Assembly: GCA_030248215.1 (NCBI GenBank)
Contig: JASANG010002985.1
Location: forward strand, 77,001-141,000
Source: Enoplolaimus lenunculus
Taxonomy: Eukaryota > Nematoda > Enoplea > Enoplida > Thoracostomopsidae
Reading direction: 5' to 3'
DNA: 64,000 nucleotides
The notes below the pieces were generated by a model that worked only from the letters and a program-made list of their open reading frames with translations, was not told where the DNA came from and made no database searches. The translations under genes were made by a program, and so were the position numbers. Below, one piece after another: positions 1-11,336 of the stretch; position 1 is the stretch's first letter, and each line of letters starts with the position of its first letter.

Positions 1-159
1 ATTCTTATTTATAATTTCTCTGTTAAAATTCTGTACGGATATCGGCGTCAAATATTCGTACGATGCAGTTCTAATTTTGCTAAAATTTGATCCCAGTGCA
101 TTTGTTATTAACTCTAACGGGCAGTTTGTTTTGAAAAATTTCATATACTGTTTCAAATG

Positions 160-300
160 CTAGCCAATGTATAATAATAGTTGTATAAGTATATTACTAA
201 GTCTAAGCCTAAAAACCGAAGTCTAAGCAAAAAATTGGCTTACGCTAATAACTTTAATGTCGTCCCGCGGAAAAACGTTCCGTCCCTGATCTTTACATAG
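160..300. mobile_element. Degenerate TTAGGC MITE
   Basis: The interior has AAGTCTAAGCCTAA, and the right part GAAAAACGTTCCGTCCCTGA with TTTACATAG matches intact copies. The left terminus is eroded. Confidence 0.5.
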
Positions 301-682
301 ACTCAAATGCTGTATATAAAGCAGGTCGGCTTCTGATGGGCGTAAAAACAGTAGTAAGTACAAGCATATTCCTCCTATAAATCCTAAGCTAAACCTGAGC
401 CTCGGCGTTAGGATAAACTTATCCCTAGGCCTAGTTTCGCCAAAACTTCTAACGGAGCCTATAGTGTTTCCGGTTTACCGTCCCATTTACTTTCGAGGGA
501 CCCTAGTGGGACCCGGATCCTTCATACGGATTCAAAAAATTAAGAATTTCGCTATTCGCATAAAGGCTTTTACAGATTAGATTTCCGGTTGTATCCTGTT
601 AGCTTCGACCAACGGCAGATCAAGTAATAGACGAATGGGTCGTGCCTTACAAATGTTATCGAACGCTATTTCTACTCTAAGC

Positions 683-1130
683 AGTACTGTATTGATCCGA
701 ATAAGTCGGGGGTTATAAGAGGGGGTCCCCATTTTTGGTCCGAATCAATAGGAGTCCGTATCCCTAATAAGAGTCCGTAAGCGGATAGAGTCTCTAAACC
801 CTAATTTTAGAGTCCAGAAATGTCAATTAACCCTAATTGTTGCGCATGACTCCAGGACCAAATAATTTGAGTTCGAAACTTTAAAACGTACTTAAATTTT
901 GAAAGTACATTCCTAAGTATATCCTTGAATTATCGTTCAAGCTATTGTGACACAAAACAAATAAACGTTTAATTCAACGGATAATCGCAGTACCGGACAT
1001 ATATCAGTAACGAAGGGCGGCGGAGCGTGGGTAAAAAATAAATAACAGTCCGTAACCGAATAATAAGAGGGTACCCTCTGGAGAAGCTAAATAAATATCA
1101 GTCCCCCTCTTATTCGGTTCAATACAGTAT
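683..1130. mobile_element. CCGAATAAGAGGGG-type MITE
   Basis: GTACTGTATTGATCCGAATA faces TATTCGGTTCAATACAGTAT. Inside are AGAGTCCGTAAGCGGATAGA and GGACCAAATAATTTGAGTTC, shared with the copy at 6603-7046 in the other orientation. Confidence 0.75.
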
Positions 1131-1339
1131 GTGTGCTAATCAGTATATCTGTGCGCTTGTAAAGTTTTCCCTACATTTAAAGTTAAGTTTTAGGTTTCGG
1201 TGCCCAAGGTTAGGAAACCGCTTTTATTGAGGCATAGGTTTAGGCTTCCGCAAAAAACTTTTTCGAGTTAAAAGCTATGACTATGCTAAGCGTGAACCTA
1301 TACAAACCTAAGCGTGTATGCGGAATGTATACAAGAGCT

Positions 1340-1530
1340 GGCCAATGTATAGAACAGGGCCGGAACAGTAGTGTAAGCATATTTTTAAGCCTAAGCTTAA
1401 GCCTAAGCGTAAGGATGAGCCTGTTCTTAAACTTAAGCCTAAGCCTAAGCCAAGAAATTAGTCTAAAGCCTAAGCTTACTCTACTGCGGTCCTGCCGGAA
1501 AATGTTCCGGCCCTGTTCTATACATGGGCC
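1340..1530. mobile_element. hAT-like TTAGGC MITE
   Basis: Termini are GGCCAATGTATAGAACAGGG and its near inverse; the interior is CCTAAG-rich. Flanks CAAGAGCT/CAAGAGCC form an 8-bp target duplication with one mismatch. Confidence 0.8.
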
Positions 1531-2349
1531 CAAGAGCCAATATATGTGCATTAATAAACTTTGACAATTGAATTTTACTTTTTATTTTTCTTTTGTATAT
1601 TATTTTCTTTGTATTTTTTTCACATGTATTTTTTTGTGCCGTGCAATTGTAAAATTGCAATCATACACGATGTACTGAAATAGTTCGTGTTCGTATTCCC
1701 ATGAAAAGGAATGAGCAGGTGGGGCGTATGCTCCTGCCGTTCTCAGAATCTAATTTACTCAGCGCGATCGTTGTACGTTTACTTTGCCTTGACTCAAATA
1801 CTTCTTTCGAGGGTGTGGGAACATTAAAAATGCCGGAACCGGATACAGATCAACGTTACAGAAAACCAGGATCAAAGTATAAAGGTTGAAAAATAGCAAT
1901 GAAATCTTTTCACTACTGGAACAATTAAACTGTGACACCGGAATTCCGCAAAATCAACTAAATTTGATGGTTTAAAGCAAACGAATACGAGAAAGTTTAT
2001 TTTTAGTACGAAATCATAAGTATTTTCTCCACAACGATGGCTCATCCGAAAATGATCCAAATTTGATTTTTGCATATTTGAGTTTCTCATAACCTCTGCT
2101 GTGATCATTAATTCGTTTATTGTCTTTAAATATCTGATCCTTCTAATTAATGTGTATTTTAGTCCTGAAAATTTAAGAAAGTCAGAGTTTTGAAATTTCG
2201 CAACAATGTTTTTTGGGTGTTGATGTCGGGTTTATATATCTTTTCTCAAAAGATATGAGCTCGGAACCGTACCCAGAGATAAGCTAAAAGGCTTCAACTT
2301 CGGTAAAACAGTTTTTCGCCCTAGTCTAGCATTATTATGTTTGCTACTG

Positions 2350-2556
2350 CACTGCAAAAAATGGTGAGTCAGATTGACTCTCCGAAATAGGTCCTACGGG
2401 ACTACGCAAGCTGAGTCAACTTTGACTCCGCGAGGGTCAAACGTGCGAATCAGTGAGTCGAATTTGACACAGGCGGAGTTGAATTTCACTCGGTTGGTGT
2501 AGTCTCGAAAAGCCTATTCCGGAGAGAGTCAATGTGACTCATCATTTTTTGCAGTG
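2350..2556. mobile_element. Palindromic TGAGTCA-rich MITE
   Basis: CACTGCAAAAAATGGTGAGT faces ATTTTTTGCAGTG. The whole unit is a near-perfect hairpin with repeated GAGTCAAA/TTTGACTC. Confidence 0.8.
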
Positions 2557-3316
2557 TTGTTATATACGCAACCCCCCGGCTACTTCTAAATCGAGTTCCC
2601 GTCAGAGTCATACTTCCGTCCGTGACCACCACCGCCACCCCAGTCAATAGATTTCAAAACTTTTCGTTTACAGGTGTTTCCTTTTATTGAATTCTGTTTA
2701 CATTTTTTGCAACAAAAAATGTTAAGCAAATTTACGGATTTAAAAACATTATTTTTTCTTTTCTGACTTAAAAGTTTTCAAAACTCATTTTTTGCAAGAG
2801 GCGCAAGTATGAAATGCGGGGGTGGGCAGGTGAGCAACGGGTCTGTGACCAAGGGTCAGCCAGGAGGGATCAGCCCTCCCCTGGAAAAAATGTGGCCTTC
2901 CTAGAAAATTTTCAACCTTGCTTGTAAGTCATTGAAAACCGTTGAACGCCGCTCCTGAAAAAGTGTTAGTCACCCCCTAGCAAGGTGAGCTGGCTACGGG
3001 CCTGGTGAGCAAGATTATGGCGTATGCGTGTTCGAGTTTTAGGCGAAGGCGTCTACAAATCCGACGGATGTTTGCTAATAGCAGGAATTTGGGACTTTAT
3101 TCCATTTATACATTTTCGTTCAACGTACTTTTTCATTTAAGTGCAGCTTAAGGCTTCTAATCAGGGTGGAAACGGATAGCAAGCTGGTTTTGTAATATCG
3201 CCGTTTGCTTTACTTTAGAAAAATTTCTTTAGCCATTGCAATTTTTTCATAAGAATACGGCGTTGTTAAAGGTGTGTGTTTATAAGAGAAATCATGTGGG
3301 CGGGTTCTTGAAGCTA

Positions 3317-3705
3317 AAGCCCTATTCACACGTGCAAGTTTTTGCTGCGAAAACTTATAGCTGCAACTTGCGCTTGCACGTTTTGTCCAAAATCCCAGCA
3401 ATAAATTCAGTGAACTTGTATGGTTATTCACACATGTGAACGAACTTCCTAGCTATGATTTTTAATGAATTATTTGCAACGGCAAGTTTTGTCCAAAATC
3501 CCGTTCGAAAAAACTTGCAGCTGCAAATAATTCATAAAAATCATAGCTAGGAATTTCGTTCACATGTGTGAATAACCATACAAGTTCACTGAATTTATTG
3601 CAGCCGCTTTCTCATTGGCTGATGAAAAACTGCGCAAGTTCTGCGTGTAAAATTTGTAGGTGCAAGTTCTCACAGCAAAAACACTTGCACGTGTGAATAG
3701 GGTTT
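3317..3705. mobile_element. CACGTGCAAG long palindrome
   Basis: AAGCCCTATTCACACGTGCA faces TGCACGTGTGAATAGGGTTT. Inner arms GTATGGTTATTCACACATGT and CACATGTGTGAATAACCATA are also inverted. The full arms make a hairpin of about 390 bp. A related pair is at 46640-47099. Confidence 0.8.
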
Positions 3706-3875
3706 AAGAGAACGTAGGTTTATGAAATTAGAATGCGGAGAGGTTTGAACAAATCATACTTAAATTTTACAAATCACTCTTATATTCTTGTGTCAACTAA
3801 ACACAATTCTTCTGTAATTAATATCGTATTACGATGTTGTTTCAACCTTAGTTTTGCATTACAAAACTATATCTT

Positions 3876-4113
3876 GAGCCGGTATTCTCAAATATCTGTA
3901 GCACGTATCACCAGTTGCTGATAGGTCCTGTAACTTTGGAACCAGCGCATGGACAGGTTCTTAATTCAGCTCATTGTTCGCGTTTGATTTGCCTCAATGC
4001 CTAATCCCCTACATATGTATCAATTTTGAGATCTGCAATTGCATATGTTCGTCAGTTTGAAAACCTATCGCTAAACTGATGATAGATGCTATACGCATTT
4101 GAGAATATGGGCC
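3876..4113. mobile_element. CATATTCTCAAATG-type MITE
   Basis: GCCGGTATTCTCAAATATCT faces ATACGCATTTGAGAATATGG. Internal arms are CACCAGTTGCTGATAGG and TCGCTAAACTGATGATAG. Confidence 0.7.
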
Positions 4114-4489
4114 TTGTTCACATGAGAAGAATTATTTTTAACTGCAAAGTAAACATAACAATAAAACAAAATTATCTTTCATCTATAATTAAATTATTAT
4201 TTCGCAATTAGACTGAGAATAAGCATTTCGTTCAACAAAACGGTGCGTGCTCGCAGTTCAAACTCTGAAATAACCCTAAATCAGCGCAGTTGTAAACTTA
4301 GATTTTTTTCAATTTTTTGCAATCAGTTAAAATTTTTTGGATCCGCCACAGTTTTACTCATTTCGGAGCTTCAATCCATCTTCGACAACTCTATTGGTTG
4401 ATTAGTTCATTTGAACTTGCGTTCAAGTAGGTTCAACGTCCATCGAAACATTTTCGATTTTTTCTAAATTTTATATTTTCGAGCGGTGA

Positions 4490-4855
4490 GGGTTGCGCTA
4501 TACTGCCGTCCGCCATCCGCTCAGCGTCTTTCGTCACCGTCACCATACGTTATCGTACGTGAGTTATTTGCATACGATACCGCACGGTAACGAACGGCGC
4601 CGCACGGTGACGAACGGCGCCGCACGGTGACTTACGGTGACGAACGGCGCCGCACGGTGACTTACGGTGACGAACGGCGCCGCACGGTGACGTACGGTGA
4701 CGAACGGCGCCGCACGGTGACGAACGGCGCCGCACGGTGACGTACGGTGACGAACGGCGCCGCACGGTGACTTACGGTGACGAACGGCGCCGCACGGTGA
4801 CGAACGGCGCCGGACGTGAACAAAAATATACCGCAATCCCTAACCCGGATGTGTG
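4490..4855. repeat. GC-rich CGGTGACGAACGGCGC minisatellite
   Basis: Tandem, slightly irregular units of CGCACGGTGACGAACGGCGC with CTTACGGTGA inserts. The flank GAGGGTTGCGCTATACT recurs beside related blocks at 10446-10680, 62030-62215 and 63405-63520, so it looks like a dispersed element whose interior has expanded. Confidence 0.75.
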
Positions 4856-5225
4856 ACGTCACACTGTATCAGCAACTGTTTTGCAATTCGCACACAAAGA
4901 ATACGTTATATTTTTTTGCGCTCGGCCCGTTTTTAGAACATAACAGATTTTGATATTCGATAAAAACTAAAAAGGAAACGTCCGTCGATTTTACTAAAAC
5001 GCCGATTTATGTTTTAAAACGAAAGTTTCATTTTCGTGCGGGGGTTTTTAGCCTGTGCTTTTGTATTAAATTTTAATTTTTTGTTCAAAAATTTGTTTGT
5101 TTTTCTAAAATGTTTTTTTTTGCGTTTGATGTTGGCGAAATTTGAAAATTTTGTAAACGGACGACGAACGGTTGTTTTGTACTGGCTGGGAACATAGCGT
5201 CGCCTTGCACTGTGTCAAAAGCAGT

Positions 5226-5257
5226 GCAATATATATAGATATATATACAATATATAT

Positions 5258-5301
<44 letters not shown>

Positions 5302-5304
5302 ATA
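5226..5304. repeat. (TA)n microsatellite
   Basis: Alternating A/T with a few GATAT and ACAATATAT interruptions. Confidence 0.9.
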
Positions 5305-5567
5305 TTGGCTAGCCATCGCAGCAAGATTCTGTTTGATCAAATAATTAATTTTTCTTGCCTGCTTACAGTTTGTTCATTTCAAAAATATTAATATACAGAT
5401 AAACTCATGATTGGATATTACATAATCAAATACAAAAATTTGGTGTCATGCTATGATATCGATAGAAATACTGTTAAAGTTGTGGCTGTGTTAATGCGTT
5501 TTTATATTCCACGCTTTATTCAATATTTTACGAGGTTCTGTGCACGCTGTCAAAACCAATCACGGCT

Positions 5568-5998
5568 CTTGTACACCTGAAGCCGACATTTAAAGATTAA
5601 GACAAAAAGGCTTAGATTCAGGATTAGACTTGTTTAAAAGCGCAGGCACCGATTTACGCTTATGTTTAGAGTTTGCTTAAGCTTAGGCTTAGGCTTAGGC
5701 TTAGGCTTAGGCTGAGGCTTAGGCTTAGACTTAGGCTTAGGCTTAGGCTTAGGCTTAGGCTTAGGCGTAGGCTTAGGCTTAGGCTTAGGCTTAAGCTTAG
5801 GCTTAAGGCTTAGGCTTAAGCTTAGGCTTAGTCTTAGTTTTTGGTTTAGGCTTACGCTTAGGCTTAGTCTTAGTTTTTGGTTTAGGCTTAGGCTCAGGCT
5901 TAGGCTTAAAGGTACAAGCCTTATCCAAAGCCTAAAGCCTATAAGCCTGACCCTAAGCTTTTAAAGACTGTATGGGGAATGATGTGTACAAGAGCGAA
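5568..5998. mobile_element. Element carrying the longest TTAGGC array
   Basis: GCTCTTGTACAC at the left and GTGTACAAGAGC at the right form a 12-bp inverted terminal repeat. Between them, about 5676-5910 is a near-continuous run of TTAGGC and one-base variants. The termini differ from the GGCCMATGT family. Confidence 0.6.
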
Positions 5999-6198
5999 AT
6001 CATCGTACCTACACTCCGCCTATTTGACGGTTTAGTTCGAAATAATTATTAATCAAGCATGCGTTAAAGCTAATTCAGTCGGAATCCGAACTTGAGTTCT
6101 GGAAAATATTTCCTTGGTCATTTTACTGTACCGATATTTCAAATCTACACATTTTTGACGAAACCCATCGCTGTGAATTGTTTTCGCCAGCCATAAAA

Positions 6199-6512
6199 AC
6201 AAGAGTGCGTGATACAAGAGCGTGCAACTCTCTGGGTTCCGCATGGTTCAAAATGTACCATTGAGCGTTGCGTTTTTGGCCGACCCATCTTTGTTTAGAG
6301 GGGGTCGCTATCACAGTCAATAACCCTAAATTTAATTATAAGCGAAGCAGTTTGTTGCCGAATACATAATGTGTCATCGTTCGCATATGTTGTACCCCCT
6401 CTAAATAAAAGGGGGAAGGGCAGAAATTTAACGCGTGCCGGGGACATTCTTTTCTATACAGAATGCATCCAGTTGCATACTCTTGTTAGTATGCATCATC
6501 CACTCTTGGTTA
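6199..6512. mobile_element. ACAAGAGTGTGCAACT-type MITE
   Basis: ACAAGAGTGCG and ACAAGAGCGTGCAACTCT at the left face GCATACTCTTGTTAG and CCACTCTTGGTT at the right. Inside are ATGTACCA and CGCGTGCCGG blocks and a GGGGGTC hairpin. Confidence 0.65.
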
Positions 6513-6602
6513 AAATAAGTAACTTGAGTCTTATTTCGATTTTTACACTCCGCCCCCAAGATCTCCAAAAATGTGCATTGGATTAACGTTGTTTTCAAAT
6601 TC

Positions 6603-7046
6603 ATACTGTAGTGATCCGAATAAGATGGGGGACTGATATTTATTTGGCCTCTCCAGATGGTACCCGCCAGTTATTCGGTTACGTTCTGTTATTTATTTTC
6701 AACCCGCCCTCCGCCACCCTTCGTTTCTGATATATCCGGTATTGTATCTATCCGTTGAATTAAACATTTTTTGCCGTGCATCAGAAGCTTGAGCGATAAT
6801 GTAAGGTTATACTTAGGATAATACTTTCAAACTTAAGTACGCTGTAAAGTTTCGAACTCAAGTTATTTGGTCCTGGAGTCATTTATGAGCTTCAATTTGG
6901 TATACTTGAGATTTATGGACTCTAATTAGGGTTTAGGGTCTCCATCCGTTTACGGACTGTTATTAAGAATACGCACTCCTATGGATTGGGACTCAAAATG
7001 GGGATCCCCCTCTTATTACCCCCTCTTATTCGGGTCACTACAGTAC
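6603..7046. mobile_element. CCGAATAAGAGGGG-type MITE
   Basis: ATACTGTAGTGATCCGAATA faces TTATTCGGGTCACTACAGTA, a 20-bp inverted end. Confidence 0.8.
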
Positions 7047-7106
7047 ATTCGGGAACTTTATAGTTCCAATTCCAGTATGCATTTCGGTATAAATTTCTTC
7101 TTCTGA

Positions 7107-7268
7107 TTCGGGCCCATAGCCAACAGGGAGATGCCAAGGTGCTCAGCTTCCCCTGGAAAAGTTTTCACCCCTAGAACATTTTCAACTTTGTAAGTCAACG
7201 AAAACTCTTGTATGCCCTTCCTGGAACAATTTTAGCCCCCCATAGTAAGGTAACCTGGCTACGGGTCT
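7107..7268. repeat. CCCGTAGCCA-type dispersed repeat
   Basis: It runs from GGGCCCATAGCCAACAGG to AACCTGGCTACGGGTC, and has the family block AAAATTTTCAACTTTGTAAGTC in altered form. Related copies are near 2836-3003, 7951-8112, 11882-11971, 16527-16708, 19010-19120, 29239-29394 and 45170-45308. Confidence 0.65.
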
Positions 7269-7950
7269 GTTCCGATTCCGGTTCCGAATGGGATATAATC
7301 CAGTTCCGTTTGACATACTGTTTCTAGCATAAGCAATGCGTCAACGTGAAGCTGTCTTTGTGTTCAATTTGTACAGCTTTCGATTACGAGACAAATTTCG
7401 GGTTTTGAATTAATATGGGTTGCGGTGAATTATGGCCCGTCTGAAGTGGTACCGCCGAACACACACGGCGTCATAGGACCTTTACGGGTAGTGCTGTTCT
7501 TACCCATAGCCATCGCTTTATTAATTTTAAATATCTTTCGAGTATAAGCCATGCTCAGGGGAGGGGCAGATACAAGACGAGGAATAGTGGAAATATATCT
7601 TTGGGCCTAAATTGCTCAGAAAACAAATAAAAGGTAGTGTAGGTTTCAGAAACATTACGCTTCAGGATTATAGAAACCAAAAAATAAAGTTATATCCTGC
7701 CGAAATAAAATCGTGGTTACGCCCCTGGCTATCTACATACTTAGGCTCACAAGGAGGCTAACGGGTTTAGTAGGTTCCTCGATGTCAAAGACATACAGGG
7801 GGCATTGTATTGACCGGATTTCACCTTAATTTTGGGCAGTGGACTGTCGATTAGCTGGACAATATTCAGCGTTCAATACTTAGGTTCGTTTCTTCTATGG
7901 ATCCTCTGATGATCTGTTATTCGACCTTTTCTTATGGCTAGTGAATTCAC
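7269..7950. other. Unannotated stretch
   Basis: No open frame of weight and no repeat that I can assign. Confidence 0.4.
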
Positions 7951-8112
7951 GCCCGTAGCCGGCTCACCTTGCTAGGGGGTGGGCAAAATTTTTTTAGCAG
8001 GGGCATTCAAGAGTTTTCAATGTTCTTATAAGCAAGATTGAAAATATTCTAGGGGGTCGAAAATTTTTCCCCGGGGCGACTGAGCACCCCCGTGGCCCCC
8101 CTTGGCTACTGG
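7951..8112. repeat. CCCGTAGCCA-type dispersed repeat
   Basis: CGCCCGTAGCCGGCTCACCT faces CCCCCTTGGCTACTGG. Confidence 0.65.
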
Positions 8113-8297
8113 CTCGCTTGTGATATCTATTCATCTCAGATATGATAATGTTTGGTTACTAAACCGAAATTGCTCTTTTTCAAATATAGAGAAAACTATC
8201 TTGGTGATTTTGTATTTAAATATTGAATGATTTTGCCAGAAACCCATTTTACCGTAAAGCCAAATGCACCACCCAGCCCTATTGCCGTCAACAGGGC

Positions 8298-8548
8298 TTC
8301 ACACAAAAAATGTTTCTAAATTTATTCAGAAAAGTATTTTCTGTGGCAAATCTGAACAGTTTTTCTGGTATTTAACAGAAGTTTTCTAAAAATAACACCA
8401 AAATGTTACTTTTCAGACTTTATTTCAAAACTTTTTTTGAAAACTTTTCTGTTATAAAACAGAAATACTTTTTAAGTACACTTTGTTAATCATATTTCTT
8501 AAATGTAAGAAAATGTTTTCAAAGTCAGAAATATTTTTGAAGTGTGAA
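8298..8548. mobile_element. Hairpin repeat with CTTCACAC ends
   Basis: CTTCACACAAAAAATGTTTC at the left is roughly inverted as GAAATATTTTTGAAGTGTG at the right. The interior is T-rich and self-complementary. Confidence 0.5.
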
Positions 8549-8657
8549 AATGCTGGTTTCAAGTTTAGGTACTAAAATTGCGTTTGGTTTCTCGTTCGCT
8601 TAGTTTGTGAACTTCATTTATTAGTACATATCTTGCAGCATCACCGTTCAAAATTTC

Positions 8658-8852
8658 GGCCAATATTAATAACAGGGACGGAACAGTATTATAAGCATAT
8701 TCCTAAGCCTGAGCCTCAGCATAAAAGCCTAAGCCTAAGCGTATGAATGAGCATATTCCTAAACCTAGCCTAAGCAAAGCAAAAAATTTAGTCTAAAGCT
8801 TAAGCTTACTCTATTGCAGTCCCGCAGAAAACCGTTCTGCCCCTGATTGGCC
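8658..8852. mobile_element. hAT-like TTAGGC MITE
   Basis: It starts GGCCAATATTAATAACAGGG and ends CCCCTGATTGGCC. A perfect 8-bp target duplication AAAATTTC lies on both sides. Interior GCCTAAGC runs. Confidence 0.8.
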
Positions 8853-9271
8853 AAAATTTCTGAGCATCAATCGTAGCCAATCAAATACTACTTTGTCGAC
8901 TTGGCATCGAACCTTACCGGTTCTTTCAGCGGCCAATTATTCAACCAAAACATCTAACACCTCTGACTTTGTTTGGGGGGGGGTCTGTTCTATAGATTGA
9001 TTGATCTCTCCGCTCGCCCCCGTTTTCATTTTGCAATCATCGAACGTCAATTATCTCAATTGGGTCAAAGCTTAAATCCAACGCTATATAAGCTGTCACA
9101 TTTGAAGTTCCGCTTCAATCAGTGTTGTACAAGGTCCATTTGTTTGCATGCGCACTCAAGTAAATCCTGGCAAAAGGTTTTCGTGCGTAGCGAAGTCATT
9201 ATTGCAAAATTGGTGTTTAGGTTCAATTTGGGTTCGGTTGACTTTAGTTCTGGCGTTCTAACCACGAAAAG

Positions 9272-9590
9272 AGTTGGTTATACCAAGACTGGATCATGAC
9301 AAGAGTGTCAAACTCTTGGGGGTCCCTCAGGGTACAAATGTACTACCGGGCGTTGCGGTGTTTTGGTCGACCCCCCATTGTTTTGAGAGAGGGGTCGCTA
9401 TCACATGAATATCACTAAATTAAACTATATGGGAAGCACGTTTGACACCGCATATATAAAGTGTCATGGTTCGCAACGGTTGTACCCCCCTCTAAATAAA
9501 CGGGGGGCGTAGGGTAAGGAACGCAACGCGTTCCGGGTACATTCTTTTCCACACTGAGTGTACCCAGTTGCACACTCTTGTAAAAAAGTC
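9272..9590. mobile_element. ACAAGAGTGTGCAACT-type MITE
   Basis: GTTATACCAAGACTGGATCA then ACAAGAGTGTCAAACT at the left face AGTTGCACACTCTTGT at the right. Inside are GACCCCCCATTG and GTACCCCCCTCTAAATAAAC. Confidence 0.7.
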
Positions 9591-9721
9591 ATGTTACTTT
9601 GAATCGCGTACCGTTTTTCCTTCGCGGAACTTCAGTCAGAGTAATTTGTTGGTTAGGCTTAGGCTTAGGAATATGCTTTTACTACTTTTGCGAATCGTAA
9701 AGTAAACATATTAATAACTTT

Positions 9722-10095
9722 TATTCACGGTACAATCGGATGTGTGCGTCCGGCTCCGGTTGCGACCGAAACTCGATCTCTGGCTCCGGTATAATTTCTG
9801 CCGGAAATTCCGGTAAATTCGGCAGTGAAATTTTGCATATTATTTGCAAAATTCATTTGTTTGGTGTGCTTCGCGTTAACCTTTGGTACAATTTTGCGAA
9901 AAAAATAGCCGAGATGTAGCAAAAAATAAGCGTAAAACCAAAAGATTTAAACAGCACCCCTTTACGGAAATTTACTAAAACTAGCAGATTAATCCGTAAT
10001 TTTAACTGCCAGATTTCGCCTAACCTCCGTCACTGGCAGAATTTGTTCACTTCCGGCTCCGGTTCCGGTATATTTTTCACTTCCGGTTGCACCCT
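9722..10095. repeat. CCGGCTCCGGT dispersed repeat
   Basis: Ends GTGCGTCCGGCTCCGGTTGC and ACTTCCGGTTGCACCCTG. Similar degenerate copies are at 22170-22606, 37455-37828 and 51050-51340. Confidence 0.6.
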
Positions 10096-10377
10096 GCTTT
10101 TATTCCAATTGGCAGCAACGATAGTTTCAAGTCTTGGTCTATTTCAAGTAGTCGAGTTAGGGCGCTAGTCGGTCAAAAATCTCGTTTCATTTTTTGAAAA
10201 AAAATTGACACTTGTTCACACTCTATAGCCACTGAACCGCGTGCTGCAATTCGATTTTTGATTTCATTTTTGAATGTAGTTTGCAAAATTTAGATTTTTT
10301 TGTCTAAGCTGTCTAAATTTTTACAGTCTACAGTACTGTTAATTTTAGCCGGTATCTACAACACTGTGACGTGTAGC

Positions 10378-10765
10378 GGTCAATGTATAGAATAGGGGCG
10401 GAACAGTAGTACAAGCATATTTCTAAGAATAAAAGCCTAAAGCGTAAGGGTTACGCTATACATGCCGCACTCCGCCAGGCTCCGCCGAATGCCGGCGCGC
10501 GGCATTGTGAAAATTTTACCGTACGCCGCCACGTGCCGTCAGACGCCGGCCTGTAAAACGGTTTATAAAAATTACCACGCACCGCCGTGCGTCGACGAGC
10601 CGGCGCCGTGCGTCGACAAGCGGTGCCGTGCGTCGACAAGCGGCGCCGTGCGTAGGAGCTCGGCTGCGTCAGCCGAAGCCTAAGCAAAAAATTAGTTTTA
10701 AGCTTTAAACTTGCTCTATACCAGACACACAGAAAAACGTTCCGCCTTTGATCTTTACATGGGCC
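10378..10765. mobile_element. hAT-like TTAGGC MITE with nested GC-rich repeat
   Basis: It starts GGTCAATGTATAGAATAGGG and ends TTTACATGGGCC. Flanks CGTGTAGC/CGTTTAGC match at 7 of 8 bases. A GC-rich minisatellite block (10446-10680) sits inside. Confidence 0.75.
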
Positions 10766-11121
10766 CGTTTAGCAAACGTTGTCTCGATTCTTTAGCGTAG
10801 ACAGGATTTTCATTTCGACAGGTATAAGCCCACTATTTGCAAACAAGCCTAGTGACAAGAGTGAGCCACAATTTTTTGACCTCCAGGATCCATTATGTTT
10901 TTTTATAGGATTAGACTTAGGTTTGGTCTTAGGCTTAGTCTTAGGCTTAGTCTTATGCTTATGCTTAGGCTTAGGCTTTGGTTTAGTCTTAGGCTTAGTC
11001 TTATGCTTATGCTTAGGCTTAGGCTTTGGTTTAGTCTTAGGTTTAGGCTCAGGCTAAGTCAGTAAATGTTGCACTTTTCTTGTGTGTCTAGAAATATCGC
11101 GTGTGTTATATCTCTGTTTTA

Positions 11122-11336
11122 TACACTGCAAAAAATGGTGAGTCAAATTGACTCTCACCGAAATAGGCTCTACGGGACTACACTAGCTGAGTCAAGTTCG
11201 GCTGTGCCAGAGTCAAACGTGCGACTCAGTGAATCGAATTTGACTCTGGCGAAGTCGAATTTGACTCAGTTTGAGAGTAGTCCCGTAAAGCCTATTTCGG
11301 AGCGAGTCAATTTGACTCACAATTTTTTGCAGTGTA
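11122..11336. mobile_element. Palindromic TGAGTCA-rich MITE
   Basis: TACACTGCAAAAAATGGTGA faces ATTTTTTGCAGTGTA, TA-bounded. Internal arms are CTGAGTCAAGTTCGGC and inverse-like GTCGAATTTGACTCAG. Confidence 0.8.

Noticed and set aside
4550-4862. Three Arg/Ser/Pro-rich open frames on the minus strand
   Set aside because: They are translations of a GC-rich minisatellite in every frame, with no start context or splice signals.
10779-11057. Leu/Gly-rich 92-codon frame resembling a membrane protein
   Set aside because: Its second half is a TTAGGC/TTAGTC run, which always reads as L-G-L.
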